The position numbers and the translations under genes were made by a program. The notes below the pieces were generated by a model. The model was not told the DNA's origin and did no database searches. It worked only from the letters and a program-made list of their open reading frames with translations. Positions 1-6,338 of a stretch of DNA of 19,362 nt are shown here, piece after piece. The stretch lies in the NCBI GenBank assembly GCA_002314565.1, contig DCGL01000132.1, positions 1 through 19,362 of the forward strand. The letters run 5' to 3'. The stretch's first letter is position 1; each line of letters begins with the position of its first letter. This stretch comes from Clostridiales bacterium UBA1779. Its GTDB lineage: Bacteria > Bacillota > Clostridia > Oscillospirales > CAG-272.

Positions 1-183
1 ACAAAAGAGCTTGCCGAATACAAGTTCGTCCGTGGTCAGCTGCGTACAGCAGGGTTGGAGCAGGAAAATGACCGCCTGCGCAGCAGACTTCGCACCTATG
101 AGGAAGTTATTTCTCACAATAACCTGTGGGATTTCTTCCGTCCCAACCGCAACAAAAACCGCAGTCGGGACGATGCACGTTGA
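1..183 (+). CDS. 3' end of a probable mobilisation (relaxase-type) protein, partial
   Basis: Reading frame 1 is open from the first base to a TGA at 181-183 and gives 60 residues. They are charged and coiled-coil-like: a Q/E/R-rich heptad stretch, then a short tail with the residues LWDFFRPN and many Arg/Asn. Length and domains cannot be judged because the 5' end is outside the window. Coiled-coil tails of this kind directly upstream of tnpV are common for Mob/relaxase (plasmid recombination) proteins of clostridial mobilisable elements, so that is the inferred role. No catalytic motif is visible. The frame differs from the other open frame crossing the same bases, and its coiled-coil pattern makes it the better candidate. 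Confidence 0.5.
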   Translation, partial: TKELAEYKFVRGQLRTAGLEQENDRLRSRLRTYEEVISHNNLWDFFRPNRNKNRSRDDAR

Positions 184-247
184 TAAAGAGCAATTTGGGG
201 GTCGGTAATTCCGACCCCTGCAATAAAACAATTACGGAGGTATTCAA

Positions 248-592
248 ATGGAACTTGGCTACACGAAAAACGGAGACTATCAGATTCCCGACATCGCAAT
301 CAAGAGGCACCGCCCCATCGGAAAATACGGGTTGCTTCGCAAGGCATTTCTGCAGCAGTTTCACCCGGTGCTGTACAATGAACTTATACTATCGGAGAAA
401 CTCTATGACCACTGTGCCGAGATCGACGAGGCCGCGCGAAACAGGCTGGAAATCATCATTCCGCAGCTCGCAAAGCAGTACGGCGTGGATGAAAAGCTCA
501 AGGCGGAAAATCAGATGCTCTGGGTCGGGCGCATGAACATGATCCGGCATCAGGCCGAGGAAAGCGTGAAAATGGAACTGGTGTACTGCTAA
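248..592 (+). CDS. tnpV: TnpV family transposon-encoded protein
   Basis: The protein has 114 residues. It opens with Y-x-x-x-G-D-Y-x-I-P-D, followed by the family features P-I-G-K-Y-G, an L-Y-N-E-L block near residue 45, and the C-terminal signature LKAENQMLWVGRMNMIR (residues ~81-97). These match the TnpV family, small proteins of unknown biochemical role carried by clostridial transposons and mobilisable elements. Length is normal for the family. The ATG start is supported by ACGGAGG about 8 nt upstream. It follows the truncated mobilisation gene by 64 nt, in the same orientation, and ends just before a strong hairpin. Together they indicate that the left of the window lies inside a mobile element. 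Confidence 0.85.
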   Translation: MELGYTKNGDYQIPDIAIKRHRPIGKYGLLRKAFLQQFHPVLYNELILSEKLYDHCAEIDEAARNRLEIIIPQLAKQYGVDEKLKAENQMLWVGRMNMIRHQAEESVKMELVYC

Positions 593-601
593 ATTGACAC
601 A

Positions 602-637
602 CATAAATGCTGCTGTCTTCGGACAGCAGCATTTATG
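602..637. terminator. 16-bp perfect hairpin with a UUCG loop
   Basis: Arms 602-617 and 622-637 are perfectly complementary around the tetraloop TTCG, closed by a C-G pair, the extra-stable C(UUCG)G configuration. It sits between tnpV (plus) and the XRE gene (minus), which converge. No clear T-run follows on either strand, so it may act as a bidirectional stop, a barrier to read-through or an mRNA 3'-end stabiliser. Confidence 0.6.
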
Positions 638-684
638 CCGATAAAAATGGTGATAACGGACATTGAAGTGACAAACCATAAATA

Positions 685-888
685 TTACTTATCTACGATC
701 TCCACGATATCGGAGATATCACATTCAAGCGTCTTGCAGATTTTCAGAAGCACATCGGTATTGACGTTTTCACCTTTGCCGAGCTTGGCAACCGTGGTAT
801 TACTGATATCAGCCTGTTCCGAAAGAGCTCTTTTATTCATTCCCTTGTCGATAAGAAGTTTCCAAAGTTTGTTGTAGGAAAGTCGCAC
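685..888 (-). CDS. XRE/Cro-C1 family HTH transcriptional regulator
   Basis: This 67-residue protein consists almost only of a Cro/C1 helix-turn-helix: a helix at ~5-15, then KRALSEQADISNTTVAKLGKGENV (helices 2-3), then a closing helix with LLKICKTLECDISDIVE, typical of the short XRE class. The start is GTG, which directly abuts the TAA of the upstream ATPase gene. AAGGAGG lies 8 nt before the GTG, inside the end of the ATPase gene. As the last gene of the ABC-3C operon it probably represses the operon promoter at 4091-4119, whose flanking inverted repeat is a candidate operator; that link is inference. Regulators of this type commonly accompany conflict systems whose effector is costly when overproduced. 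Confidence 0.85.
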   Translation of the reverse strand: MRLSYNKLWKLLIDKGMNKRALSEQADISNTTVAKLGKGENVNTDVLLKICKTLECDISDIVEIVDK

Positions 889-2535
889 TTATTTATCCTC
901 CTTAATTTTCTTGTTCCAAGAGCGACCAAAGAGCTCATTGCCGCCGGGTGACAGTCTGAGAATAACAGAATCGTTCAGTATTTCCTGAGCTCTTTCAGTA
1001 TAAGACGTTTCTTTATCCATTGCGATAAAAACCTGTTTTTCCGTCTTTGAATACATTTCAAACAGCTTTTCAAGTACAATATCCTCAATTTGCTTCAGCA
1101 TGAAGGAGTCATGTGCAACGGCCGGGAGCGCGGTAAGTTTCAGCACTGCCAGATCAAACAGGATCAGACCTTTATAGCGCGATCCGGTACCTCTGTCGTT
1201 GGGGGTATCGAAGGTATAGTGACTGTCATCTTTGATATCGATGGTCGGAGCAGAACGGTCCTCATGATATACCGTTCTGTTGTACTCATCCATAAGGTTG
1301 TTCAGATCAAAGGTAATAACGGAGAGTTCCGATTTAAATACTTTGGTTATCTGTTCTCCGATATCAGCGACTTTCTGCCTCAAAAGCTGTCTATCATCGT
1401 AGTTCCGGTTTGCTTCTGTGAGATTATTGTACCGCTGCACGGCATTTGCATAACTGTCGAGAATAGCACGGGAAACATCCGCGATAGTACTGACACTTCT
1501 TAGCTCGTTCTCCTGCTTGCCAATCTCTTCCTCCGTTATGGAAAGCAGCTCCTCAAGCTCCTTCTTTTTCTCCTTAAATTCAAAAGCAAGGGCAGCGGAA
1601 AGTCCGGCGTGAAAGTTTTCAACCTCGCCCAGCGTTTTTGTATCCGCGTTCGGGAAATAGTGAAGAAGCTCGGAAAAATTCGTTTCTATCTGCTTTTTGG
1701 TTTGGCCCTCTTCTGAAAGGGAAGCAAGCTGCGCCTTGATACGGGTGCGCTGCCTGCGGAGCTTTGAAAGGATGCCTTTGATTTCGGCAATATGTTTTGC
1801 CACAACGGAATCCACGTCCATCAGACCGGCATTACTTTTTTCAGCCAGTTCCTCAATTTCTACCTGTAGACGTTCAATTTCTTTCGCATTGGCAGTGTAT
1901 TCGCTTTTTGTTCTGGGAGCAGATATCTGATTGAAGGAGATGGCTTTTTTATAAGTGGTCTCCTTGTCCTTTGCTTCTTTCTGCTCTTTGATAAATGCGC
2001 TTATCGTATCATATTTATCGAAAAGTTTTATCAGTTCCAGTATCCCGTTTTTGTCGGGAGCCCGGTCGCTGCTTTTCAGGGGATGCCCTTCATCGCAGCA
2101 CTCACGCAGATACACACGGAAATAGTTTCCGATGGCACCGCGGAAGGACTGTTCGTTTGATTTTATCTTATACTTTTCATGCAGAAATTTTCTGAACGCG
2201 TCCAGCGTGATCGTTTCCGTTTCTTTGTACTCGCTGTCGCATTTGCTGACTTCATTTTTATACAGAGGAGAGCGCGAAAAGTAATACGGCTGTCCGCCAA
2301 ACTCAAAGCAGAACTGAATCGTATGAGGCCCCACGTTTGTCAGAACGTCAGAAGTCTTATCTGCATAGTCATTCCCGCCAAATACAAAATCGATAATCAT
2401 AAGAAATGTGGATTTACCAATGGAATTCGTACCGGACGAACTGCCGAGCACGGTGTTAAGACCGCTGTGGAAACGTATCGGCTCACGGACAACGCCATTG
2501 CTTATAAATTTATCACAACGTATTTCCTTTAACAT
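889..2535 (-). CDS. DUF2326-type SMC-like ATPase of an ABC-three-component system
   Basis: The protein has 548 residues. The N-terminus has a strand-rich lobe and an extended Walker A, GTNSIGKST at residues ~35-43, followed by the hydrophobic run FLMIIDFVFGG. Residues ~150-370 are long heptad-rich segments, an SMC/Rad50-like coiled coil. Near the C-terminus are GTGSRYKGLILFDLAVL and a Walker-B-like strand FIAMDKE, the arrangement of DUF2326 ATPases. In ABC-3C systems these ATPases act with a middle component and an effector, and are thought to sense foreign or damaged nucleic acid. The ATG at 2535 is chosen although the frame extends to a GTG at 2550, because that GTG lies inside the GGAGGTG ribosome site. 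GGAGG is 14 nt upstream of the ATG, rather far. The start overlaps the middle-component gene by 23 nt, so translational coupling is likely. Confidence 0.85.
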   Translation of the reverse strand: MLKEIRCDKFISNGVVREPIRFHSGLNTVLGSSSGTNSIGKSTFLMIIDFVFGGNDYADKTSDVLTNVGPHTIQFCFEFGGQPYYFSRSPLYKNEVSKCDSEYKETETITLDAFRKFLHEKYKIKSNEQSFRGAIGNYFRVYLRECCDEGHPLKSSDRAPDKNGILELIKLFDKYDTISAFIKEQKEAKDKETTYKKAISFNQISAPRTKSEYTANAKEIERLQVEIEELAEKSNAGLMDVDSVVAKHIAEIKGILSKLRRQRTRIKAQLASLSEEGQTKKQIETNFSELLHYFPNADTKTLGEVENFHAGLSAALAFEFKEKKKELEELLSITEEEIGKQENELRSVSTIADVSRAILDSYANAVQRYNNLTEANRNYDDRQLLRQKVADIGEQITKVFKSELSVITFDLNNLMDEYNRTVYHEDRSAPTIDIKDDSHYTFDTPNDRGTGSRYKGLILFDLAVLKLTALPAVAHDSFMLKQIEDIVLEKLFEMYSKTEKQVFIAMDKETSYTERAQEILNDSVILRLSPGGNELFGRSWNKKIKEDK

Positions 2536-2752
2536 AATGCAGTTTCGCACCTCCGGGTAAAAGTTCTATGGTTCCAAGATAAAACAGACAATCCAGGATA
2601 TCCATATATTCAGAAAGACCGTCCAACTTTTTCTCAAGCTTCTTATACAGATCGAGTACCGAACAGTCCTGTGCTTCCAGTTCTTTCAGAATCAACGGAA
2701 ACTTTGACAGAATGCTTTTTCGGTACGGAATCACCTTATTCGGAAATTTCAT
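2513..2752 (-). CDS. ABC-three-component system middle component (small wHTH-like protein)
   Basis: The product is a 79-residue protein opening with MKFPNKVIPYRKSILSKFP. It has alternating helices (LDLYKKLEKKLDGLSEYMDILDCL is Leu/Asp-rich) and ends with a short beta stretch, TIELLPGG. This pattern, F/L-P-N-K then ILxxFP then an LDCLFxLGxI winged-helix-like end, fits the MC6/MC7-type middle components of ABC-3C operons; the exact subtype cannot be settled here. GAGG six nt upstream selects the ATG at 2752 over a longer frame reaching 2908 that runs inside the effector gene. It overlaps the effector gene by 17 nt and the ATPase gene by 23 nt, the expected order effector, middle component, ATPase. 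The middle component is thought to bridge ATPase and effector. Confidence 0.75.
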   Translation of the reverse strand: MKFPNKVIPYRKSILSKFPLILKELEAQDCSVLDLYKKLEKKLDGLSEYMDILDCLFYLGTIELLPGGAKLHYVKGNTL

Positions 2753-3962
2753 CGAACACCTCGCAATTCTGAACAAAGAACGAGATAACGGCATTAATCG
2801 CCATATCGTTCCGCTGTCCGACAGGCAGTTTTTCCTTGAGCCAGTCCGCCATATACTCAAAAACGGTATCCTGCGATAATCCCTCTCTTTTGATTTTCTG
2901 ATAGGCAAGACGAACCTCGCTTGCTATGCGGTCGAAGGTGCCGCTTACTTTGCCGTCAATATCGGCGAAAAGACTTTCAATAAAAGAATAATAATGCGTC
3001 ACGTCATCCGTTACGGAGTCGATCAGTAATTTGTTGGTCGGCTCTATTTTTTGCCTTACTTTCAGAGCATCCATTCGCAGTTCGGCCAGTTCTCCGGCTT
3101 TGTCGATATTTATCATTCCGTTTACAACATCGCTGATTTCGGACTCCAGTCCTACATAATCCATACTTTGTTGCAGCTTATTTCGCTGCTGTAGGACTTT
3201 TTTTATTTCCAAAAGATGAAGGAACTCTTCTTCCGTCGGCTCGGAGAGATAGTCGGTTGAGCATTCCGCACACAGCGCGATCAGATTATCGGGATGATTA
3301 TAGTTACCATGTATCCGCGAATGCTTGCTGAAAGCAAGGTACAAGTCTCTGCTGACGTTATCCGGTAAGATCTGCGTTATCTTGTAGCGTTTTACGTTCT
3401 TTCCCTTGCCGTTACGAACCAAAAGCGGGGCGTTACACAGCGGGCACTTATTACCCACCTCAATCAAAAGCAAGGTGTCCTGATTCGTGGCATCGCCGCT
3501 TTCGGCTCTTATCTCGGCACTTGCGGAAAGCCCGGTCTGAATGGTGTCTTTTTCGTCTATCGCAGCTTTAAGGAAAGCGTGAAAGCAGTCCGAAGCAACA
3601 TCGGCAACGTTATCAATATTACACGCTATCCCATATGCAGAGAGTTGCGAGCACAGATTTCCAAGGACCGACTCATCCATTCCTTCCAGCGATTCAATGA
3701 AAGCGTCTTTTTGAAAATGACTGATCATGAAACGTGCTGCAACCTTTGGAAGAACACGGTCGCCTTTGTAAACTTTTTTGGAAATGTCCGCACCGCACAA
3801 GGTTGAAAACGGATAGTACTCATCGTTTTCATCACGCTTAATATCTTCATCCGTGTACGGCTCACTTACAAAAAGAGAAAACAACTCATACATATAGTCT
3901 GGCTGCGATTTCTCTTCGCCGATATAACAATTCAGTATTTTTAAATATTCGCAGAATTTCAA
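2736..3962 (-). CDS. ABC-three-component system effector with HNH-like zinc-finger domain
   Basis: The protein has 408 residues from the chosen start. Residues 1-165 are helical and unrecognised. Residues ~165-240 hold a treble-clef HNH-like unit: C173-P-L-C176, a strand with YKITQILP (~193-200), then H-x-D-N-L-I-A-L-C231-A-E-C234. Residues ~245-408 are helical and probably the ABC-3C-specific C-terminal domain that docks to the ATPase/middle component. In active HNH enzymes the strand carries a metal-binding His before the I-x-P, but here that place is Gln197 (T-Q-I-L-P), so nuclease activity is doubtful. TTG at 3962 is chosen because AGGAGG sits exactly 8 nt upstream; an upstream in-frame TTG at 4013 has no ribosome site. 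First gene of the operon. Confidence 0.75.
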   Translation of the reverse strand: MKFCEYLKILNCYIGEEKSQPDYMYELFSLFVSEPYTDEDIKRDENDEYYPFSTLCGADISKKVYKGDRVLPKVAARFMISHFQKDAFIESLEGMDESVLGNLCSQLSAYGIACNIDNVADVASDCFHAFLKAAIDEKDTIQTGLSASAEIRAESGDATNQDTLLLIEVGNKCPLCNAPLLVRNGKGKNVKRYKITQILPDNVSRDLYLAFSKHSRIHGNYNHPDNLIALCAECSTDYLSEPTEEEFLHLLEIKKVLQQRNKLQQSMDYVGLESEISDVVNGMINIDKAGELAELRMDALKVRQKIEPTNKLLIDSVTDDVTHYYSFIESLFADIDGKVSGTFDRIASEVRLAYQKIKREGLSQDTVFEYMADWLKEKLPVGQRNDMAINAVISFFVQNCEVFDEISE

Positions 3963-3970
3963 AATCGTTG

Positions 3971-3976
3971 CCTCCT
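3971..3976 (-). promoter_or_regulatory. ribosome binding site deciding the TTG start of the effector
   Basis: AGGAGG on the minus strand is 8 nt before the TTG at 3962. It is a perfect match to the anti-SD and decides the start over the in-frame TTG at 4013. Confidence 0.75.
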
Positions 3977-4055
3977 GTCTCCATTTGTCCCTTTTGTATC
4001 TAACCGTCCCCAAGGAGAAAGCTGAAAAAAACTATACTATTCCCAGAACGAAAAA

Positions 4056-4138
4056 AGCGAACCAATACGAGATATCTCTGTCTTTTAAGTATTGTATCCC
4101 AAAATACCGCAAAAGTCAATATCTCGTTCGCGTTCGCT
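4056..4138. promoter_or_regulatory. inverted repeat spanning the ABC-3C promoter (candidate operator)
   Basis: The 20-nt arms 4056-4075 and 4119-4138 are inverted copies with about 16 of 20 positions matching (AGCGAAC then 4 variable then ACGAGATAT). The upstream arm touches the -35 box, and the downstream arm lies just past the expected transcription start. The downstream arm also carries the palindrome GAGATATCTC (4069-4078). This geometry fits binding of a dimeric repressor at two sites, with the operon's own XRE protein as the obvious candidate. Confidence 0.5.
4091..4119 (-). promoter_or_regulatory. sigma-A-type promoter of the ABC-3C operon
   Basis: On the minus strand the sequence reads TTGACT, 17 nt, TACAAT, with -35 at 4114-4119 and -10 at 4091-4096. 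Both boxes are one mismatch from consensus and spacing is ideal. Predicted transcription start is near 4084, about 120 nt upstream of the TTG start at 3962. Confidence 0.75.
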
Positions 4139-4337
4139 AATGTTCAGGAGGGTATCACGTGATTTTCGATAGCAGTTAGATCCAGAGCAACGATTGGATT
4201 GCCGCCGGCACTTCCGGGAGTGGAAGAGAAATAAACCACATCATTTTGATAATGAGGTAACAGATACGAGTTTCACAAATAATCATTTGTCGGAAAACAA
4301 ATCAGACCCAAATGCTACATTGAAGGAGGCAAACGCC
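4139..4337. other. intergenic leader between ABC-3C operon and DUF4417 gene
   Basis: No full gene is supported here. A minus-strand frame without a start codon is open from 4272 and ends at 4144-4146. It has 42 codons, ending with residues GGNPIVALDLTAIENHVIPS, and looks like the tail of a lost coding sequence, but I cannot name it. A short inverted repeat (ACAAAT, 4 nt, ATTTGT) lies near 4275-4290. I could not find a convincing plus-strand promoter for the DUF4417 gene. Confidence 0.35.
4323..4329 (+). promoter_or_regulatory. ribosome binding site deciding the TTG start of the DUF4417 gene
   Basis: AAGGAGG is followed by 8 nt and TTG (4338). The upstream in-frame TTG at 4194 has no ribosome site, and the residues between the two look like translated non-coding DNA. 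The surrounding sequence resembles that of the effector TTG start at 3962 (AGGAGGCAAC). Confidence 0.7.
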
Positions 4338-5060
4338 TTGAAAAGTTCACAAAATTTTATTATAATACAAGTTCGTAAGGGGTGCAAAGACATTTGGAAT
4401 GCCTATATGGCAGAAGGTGCAACCTTTTCGTTCCACGACATTCCGCACTGCCCGACGACGGCCACAAAACTCCCTCACGCGCTTGTTACATGGGAAGAAG
4501 CGAAAGCAATCTACAAGAAGAATATCTCTGCCAATAGCGACTTCAAGTATGATGCGTTCGTCTGCTTCTACATTGATGATTACAAGTTCGATGGTCCGAG
4601 AGGAATCTGGCACGATTCAGCTCAAGCGTTGAAAGTTCTTCGTCATTTTTCAGGAGTCATCACGCCCGACTTCTCGACCTATCAGGACTTTCCCGAGCCA
4701 CTCAAAATCTACGCTACATACCGAATGCGTCTAATGGGTTACTGGCTCGGCAGGAACGGTATCGACATTATCAACAATGTACGTTGGGGTACTGACGAGA
4801 CGTACCGATATTGCTTCGACGGGATTCCGAAAAACAGTATTGTTGCTATCGGTACAGTCGGCGGCAGTCCTCGCAAGTACATTGACCGTGACCGTTTTGA
4901 AAGCGGACTTTTCAAAATGGTTGAGGTGCTGAAACCGCATACCATCATTGTTTACGGTTCTGCGAACTATGAGTGCTTTAACAAGTTGAAAGCACAGGGC
5001 ATAAATATCGTGGCTTTCCCAGGCCAAACGTCTTTGGCGTTTGGCCTGGGAAAGCCATGA
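4338..5060 (+). CDS. DUF4417 domain-containing protein heading a toxin/immunity cluster
   Basis: The product has 240 residues from the TTG start. It matches the DUF4417 family along its length: KGCKDIWNAYMAEGA, IPHCPTTATKLP, DAFVCFYIDDYKFDG, RHFSGVITPDFSTYQDFP, LKIYATYRMRLMGYWLGRNG, NNVRWGTDETYRYCFDGIP, then SIVAIGTVGGSPRK, HTIIVYGSANYECFNKL and a C-terminal GINIVAFPGQTSLAFG. The family has no established biochemical function. No signal peptide or membrane segment is seen. Its TGA overlaps the ATG of the next gene (ATGA), so ribosomes finishing DUF4417 can restart on the toxin. A decayed copy of its last ~35 codons precedes the second toxin at 7044, suggesting a lasting partnership with these toxins. 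A role in toxin control, folding or delivery is speculation. Confidence 0.85.
   Translation: MKSSQNFIIIQVRKGCKDIWNAYMAEGATFSFHDIPHCPTTATKLPHALVTWEEAKAIYKKNISANSDFKYDAFVCFYIDDYKFDGPRGIWHDSAQALKVLRHFSGVITPDFSTYQDFPEPLKIYATYRMRLMGYWLGRNGIDIINNVRWGTDETYRYCFDGIPKNSIVAIGTVGGSPRKYIDRDRFESGLFKMVEVLKPHTIIVYGSANYECFNKLKAQGINIVAFPGQTSLAFGLGKP
5007..5043 (+). repeat. 37-bp junction repeat, copy 1
   Basis: Identical to 6992-7028 over all 37 bases. It encodes the last conserved residues of DUF4417 (IVAFPGQTSLAF). The surrounding DUF4417 sequence in the second copy has many synonymous and other changes, so this block is unusually well conserved and may be the crossover tract for cassette exchange. Confidence 0.85.
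5013..5055 (+). promoter_or_regulatory. 18-bp perfect hairpin over the toxin translation start region
   Basis: Arms 5013-5030 and 5038-5055 are perfectly complementary with a 7-nt loop (TCTTTGG). The right arm ends 1 nt before the ATG at 5057 and occupies the place where a ribosome site should be. In the second copy (7028-7043) this place holds AAAGGAGG instead. Free initiation on the deaminase gene should therefore be weak, and its translation should depend on ribosomes arriving through DUF4417, which would open the hairpin. Confidence 0.6.
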
Positions 5061-5545
5061 GTAAAGCAAGTAGCCATCAATTCACCGGAACAAAAGGCGA
5101 AAAGATTGCTCAAGGGAAAAGCCCTGAAAACCAGAAAAAGCAAGTTGTTGCTTGGGCTGAGGATGTCGTTGCCAGAATGGGGCAGAATGTTTCAAAACGC
5201 AAACGAGAAAAATTCAATACTGCTTGTGTCGCTTTCGACGAGACAACAGGACAGCTTTATTTTGGAAGAAACGGCGGTATCGACCGCTTTGATACTGAAC
5301 TTCATCCAATTATTAAGAGCATATTACCGCCCGAAAATTATGCTGGTTTTCCAACAACATGGAATTGTGCAGAAACAGATGCTATCAATAACGCATTACA
5401 TGCCGGCGCATCATTGAACAATTTACACATTTATACGATAAACACGCTCCCACGAAACTTTGGATCAAATAAAAGTTCATGTGAAAACTGTACGTATATG
5501 TACAAAGGAAAAATTAAACACAATAACACCGGATGGTGGAAATAA
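5057..5545 (+). CDS. putative nucleic-acid deaminase toxin (CAE/CxxC deaminase fold)
   Basis: The protein has 162 residues. The first ~15 (MSKASSHQFTGTKGEK) resemble the start of the second toxin at 7044 and look like a shared adaptor. Residues ~54-75 form a beta hairpin (NTACVAFDETTGQLYFG). WNCAETDAINNAL follows at 102-114, with C104 and E106 in the position of the zinc ligand and proton-shuttle Glu of the deaminase fold. C142-E-N-C145 then supplies the other two zinc ligands. CAE in place of HAE is known from YwqJ-like and related polymorphic-toxin deaminases, so the predicted action is base deamination of DNA, RNA or nucleotides; substrate unknown. No secretion signal or delivery domain is visible. 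It overlaps DUF4417 by 4 nt and is followed 12 nt later by its putative immunity gene. Confidence 0.65.
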   Translation: MSKASSHQFTGTKGEKIAQGKSPENQKKQVVAWAEDVVARMGQNVSKRKREKFNTACVAFDETTGQLYFGRNGGIDRFDTELHPIIKSILPPENYAGFPTTWNCAETDAINNALHAGASLNNLHIYTINTLPRNFGSNKSSCENCTYMYKGKIKHNNTGWWK

Positions 5546-5557
5546 GGAGCTGCTACT

Positions 5558-6079
5558 ATGGATAATAGAATTAAAACCCTCTCAATAAGAGGTCGTATCA
5601 CTTACCTGATTATGTGCTTTGAAAAGTATGTTATTGCTAAATATCCTGATAGGAACTGGAAGCCTGTCAGTGATTTGATGTGGAAAATTTGTGATAATAG
5701 CGACTATATTGATAATAGTGCCTATCGCTACATGGAAATTGTTCCCGAATATCTATTTGAGTTTGATAATTTCAAAGACGCTGAGTTTGATTATCTTTCT
5801 GAAGATGAATATCGCAACTTCATTTCAATCATTCCAAATGACGACCCAGATATTGAGATTATTATGCACAGCATATACAATGTTGCCATGGAATATGCTT
5901 ATACAGGCATTCCTGAATTTGCCCCCGATACGCTTCCATATATTGAGACAACAGAAAAGGTGATGAGGGAATATTCGCTTCAATTACCGGATCTTACGCT
6001 CCTTTTGCAATATACAGATAATGAGCACTGGTGGGGACATCCCTTTGATGGCAGATATCTTTCGCTGATTCTCAAATAA
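5558..6079 (+). CDS. putative immunity protein for the deaminase toxin (copy 1)
   Basis: The 173-residue protein is acidic, soluble and rich in Tyr and Trp, with no signal peptide or membrane segment. It starts MDNRIKTLSIRGRITYLIMC and ends WWGHPFDGRYLSLILK. It lies 12 nt after the deaminase gene with AAGGAG at normal spacing. A second protein of identical length and roughly 60% identity (6339-6860) follows the truncated deaminase copy. That tight pairing of this family with this toxin is the reason for the immunity assignment. I do not recognise a named family and see no catalytic motif. Confidence 0.6.
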   Translation: MDNRIKTLSIRGRITYLIMCFEKYVIAKYPDRNWKPVSDLMWKICDNSDYIDNSAYRYMEIVPEYLFEFDNFKDAEFDYLSEDEYRNFISIIPNDDPDIEIIMHSIYNVAMEYAYTGIPEFAPDTLPYIETTEKVMREYSLQLPDLTLLLQYTDNEHWWGHPFDGRYLSLILK

Positions 6080-6116
6080 AAGCTCTGGGGGCTGTAAATA
6101 AAATAGTCCAATAATT

Positions 6117-6322
6117 TGGGGAAATGGCCATCTACATGGAATTGCGCCGAAACCGACGCAATCAATAATGCTCTTCATAATGGTGCATCTTTCGAGAATC
6201 TTCACATTTATACTATTAGTACACGCCCTCGCAATTTTGGACGAGAAAAAATCTCCTGCAAGAATTGTACCTATATGTATAAAGGAAGAATTAAGCAGAA
6301 CAACACTGGATGGAGTGACTGA
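6117..6322 (+). pseudogene. orphan C-terminal fragment of a second deaminase toxin
   Basis: The 66 codons encode the C-terminal part of a deaminase closely related to residues ~99-162 of the intact toxin; I count about 50 identical positions of 64. The active-site elements WNCAETDAINNAL and C-K-N-C are retained. The N-terminal SSH[QL]F segment and the first beta hairpin are missing, and there is no ribosome site or good start codon at the 5' edge, where homology ends abruptly near 6117-6125. It reads as a displaced, translationally silent toxin tip. It is followed by its own immunity gene. Confidence 0.7.
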
Positions 6323-6338
6323 ATTGGAGGAAAGTACT

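Noticed and set aside
2753..2908. 52-codon upstream extension of the middle-component gene
   Set aside because: It lies wholly inside the effector gene in another frame and is Arg/Ser-rich like shadow sequence. The ATG at 2752 has GAGG and starts the family-like sequence.
4194..4337. 48-codon N-terminal extension of the DUF4417 gene from an upstream TTG
   Set aside because: No ribosome site, and the residues are low in family likeness. The TTG at 4338 has AAGGAGG at 8-nt spacing and family homology begins shortly after it.
6168..6338. 57-codon upstream extension of the second immunity gene
   Set aside because: It overlaps the orphan deaminase fragment in another frame. The ATG at 6339 has a good ribosome site and matches the start of the paralogue at 5558.
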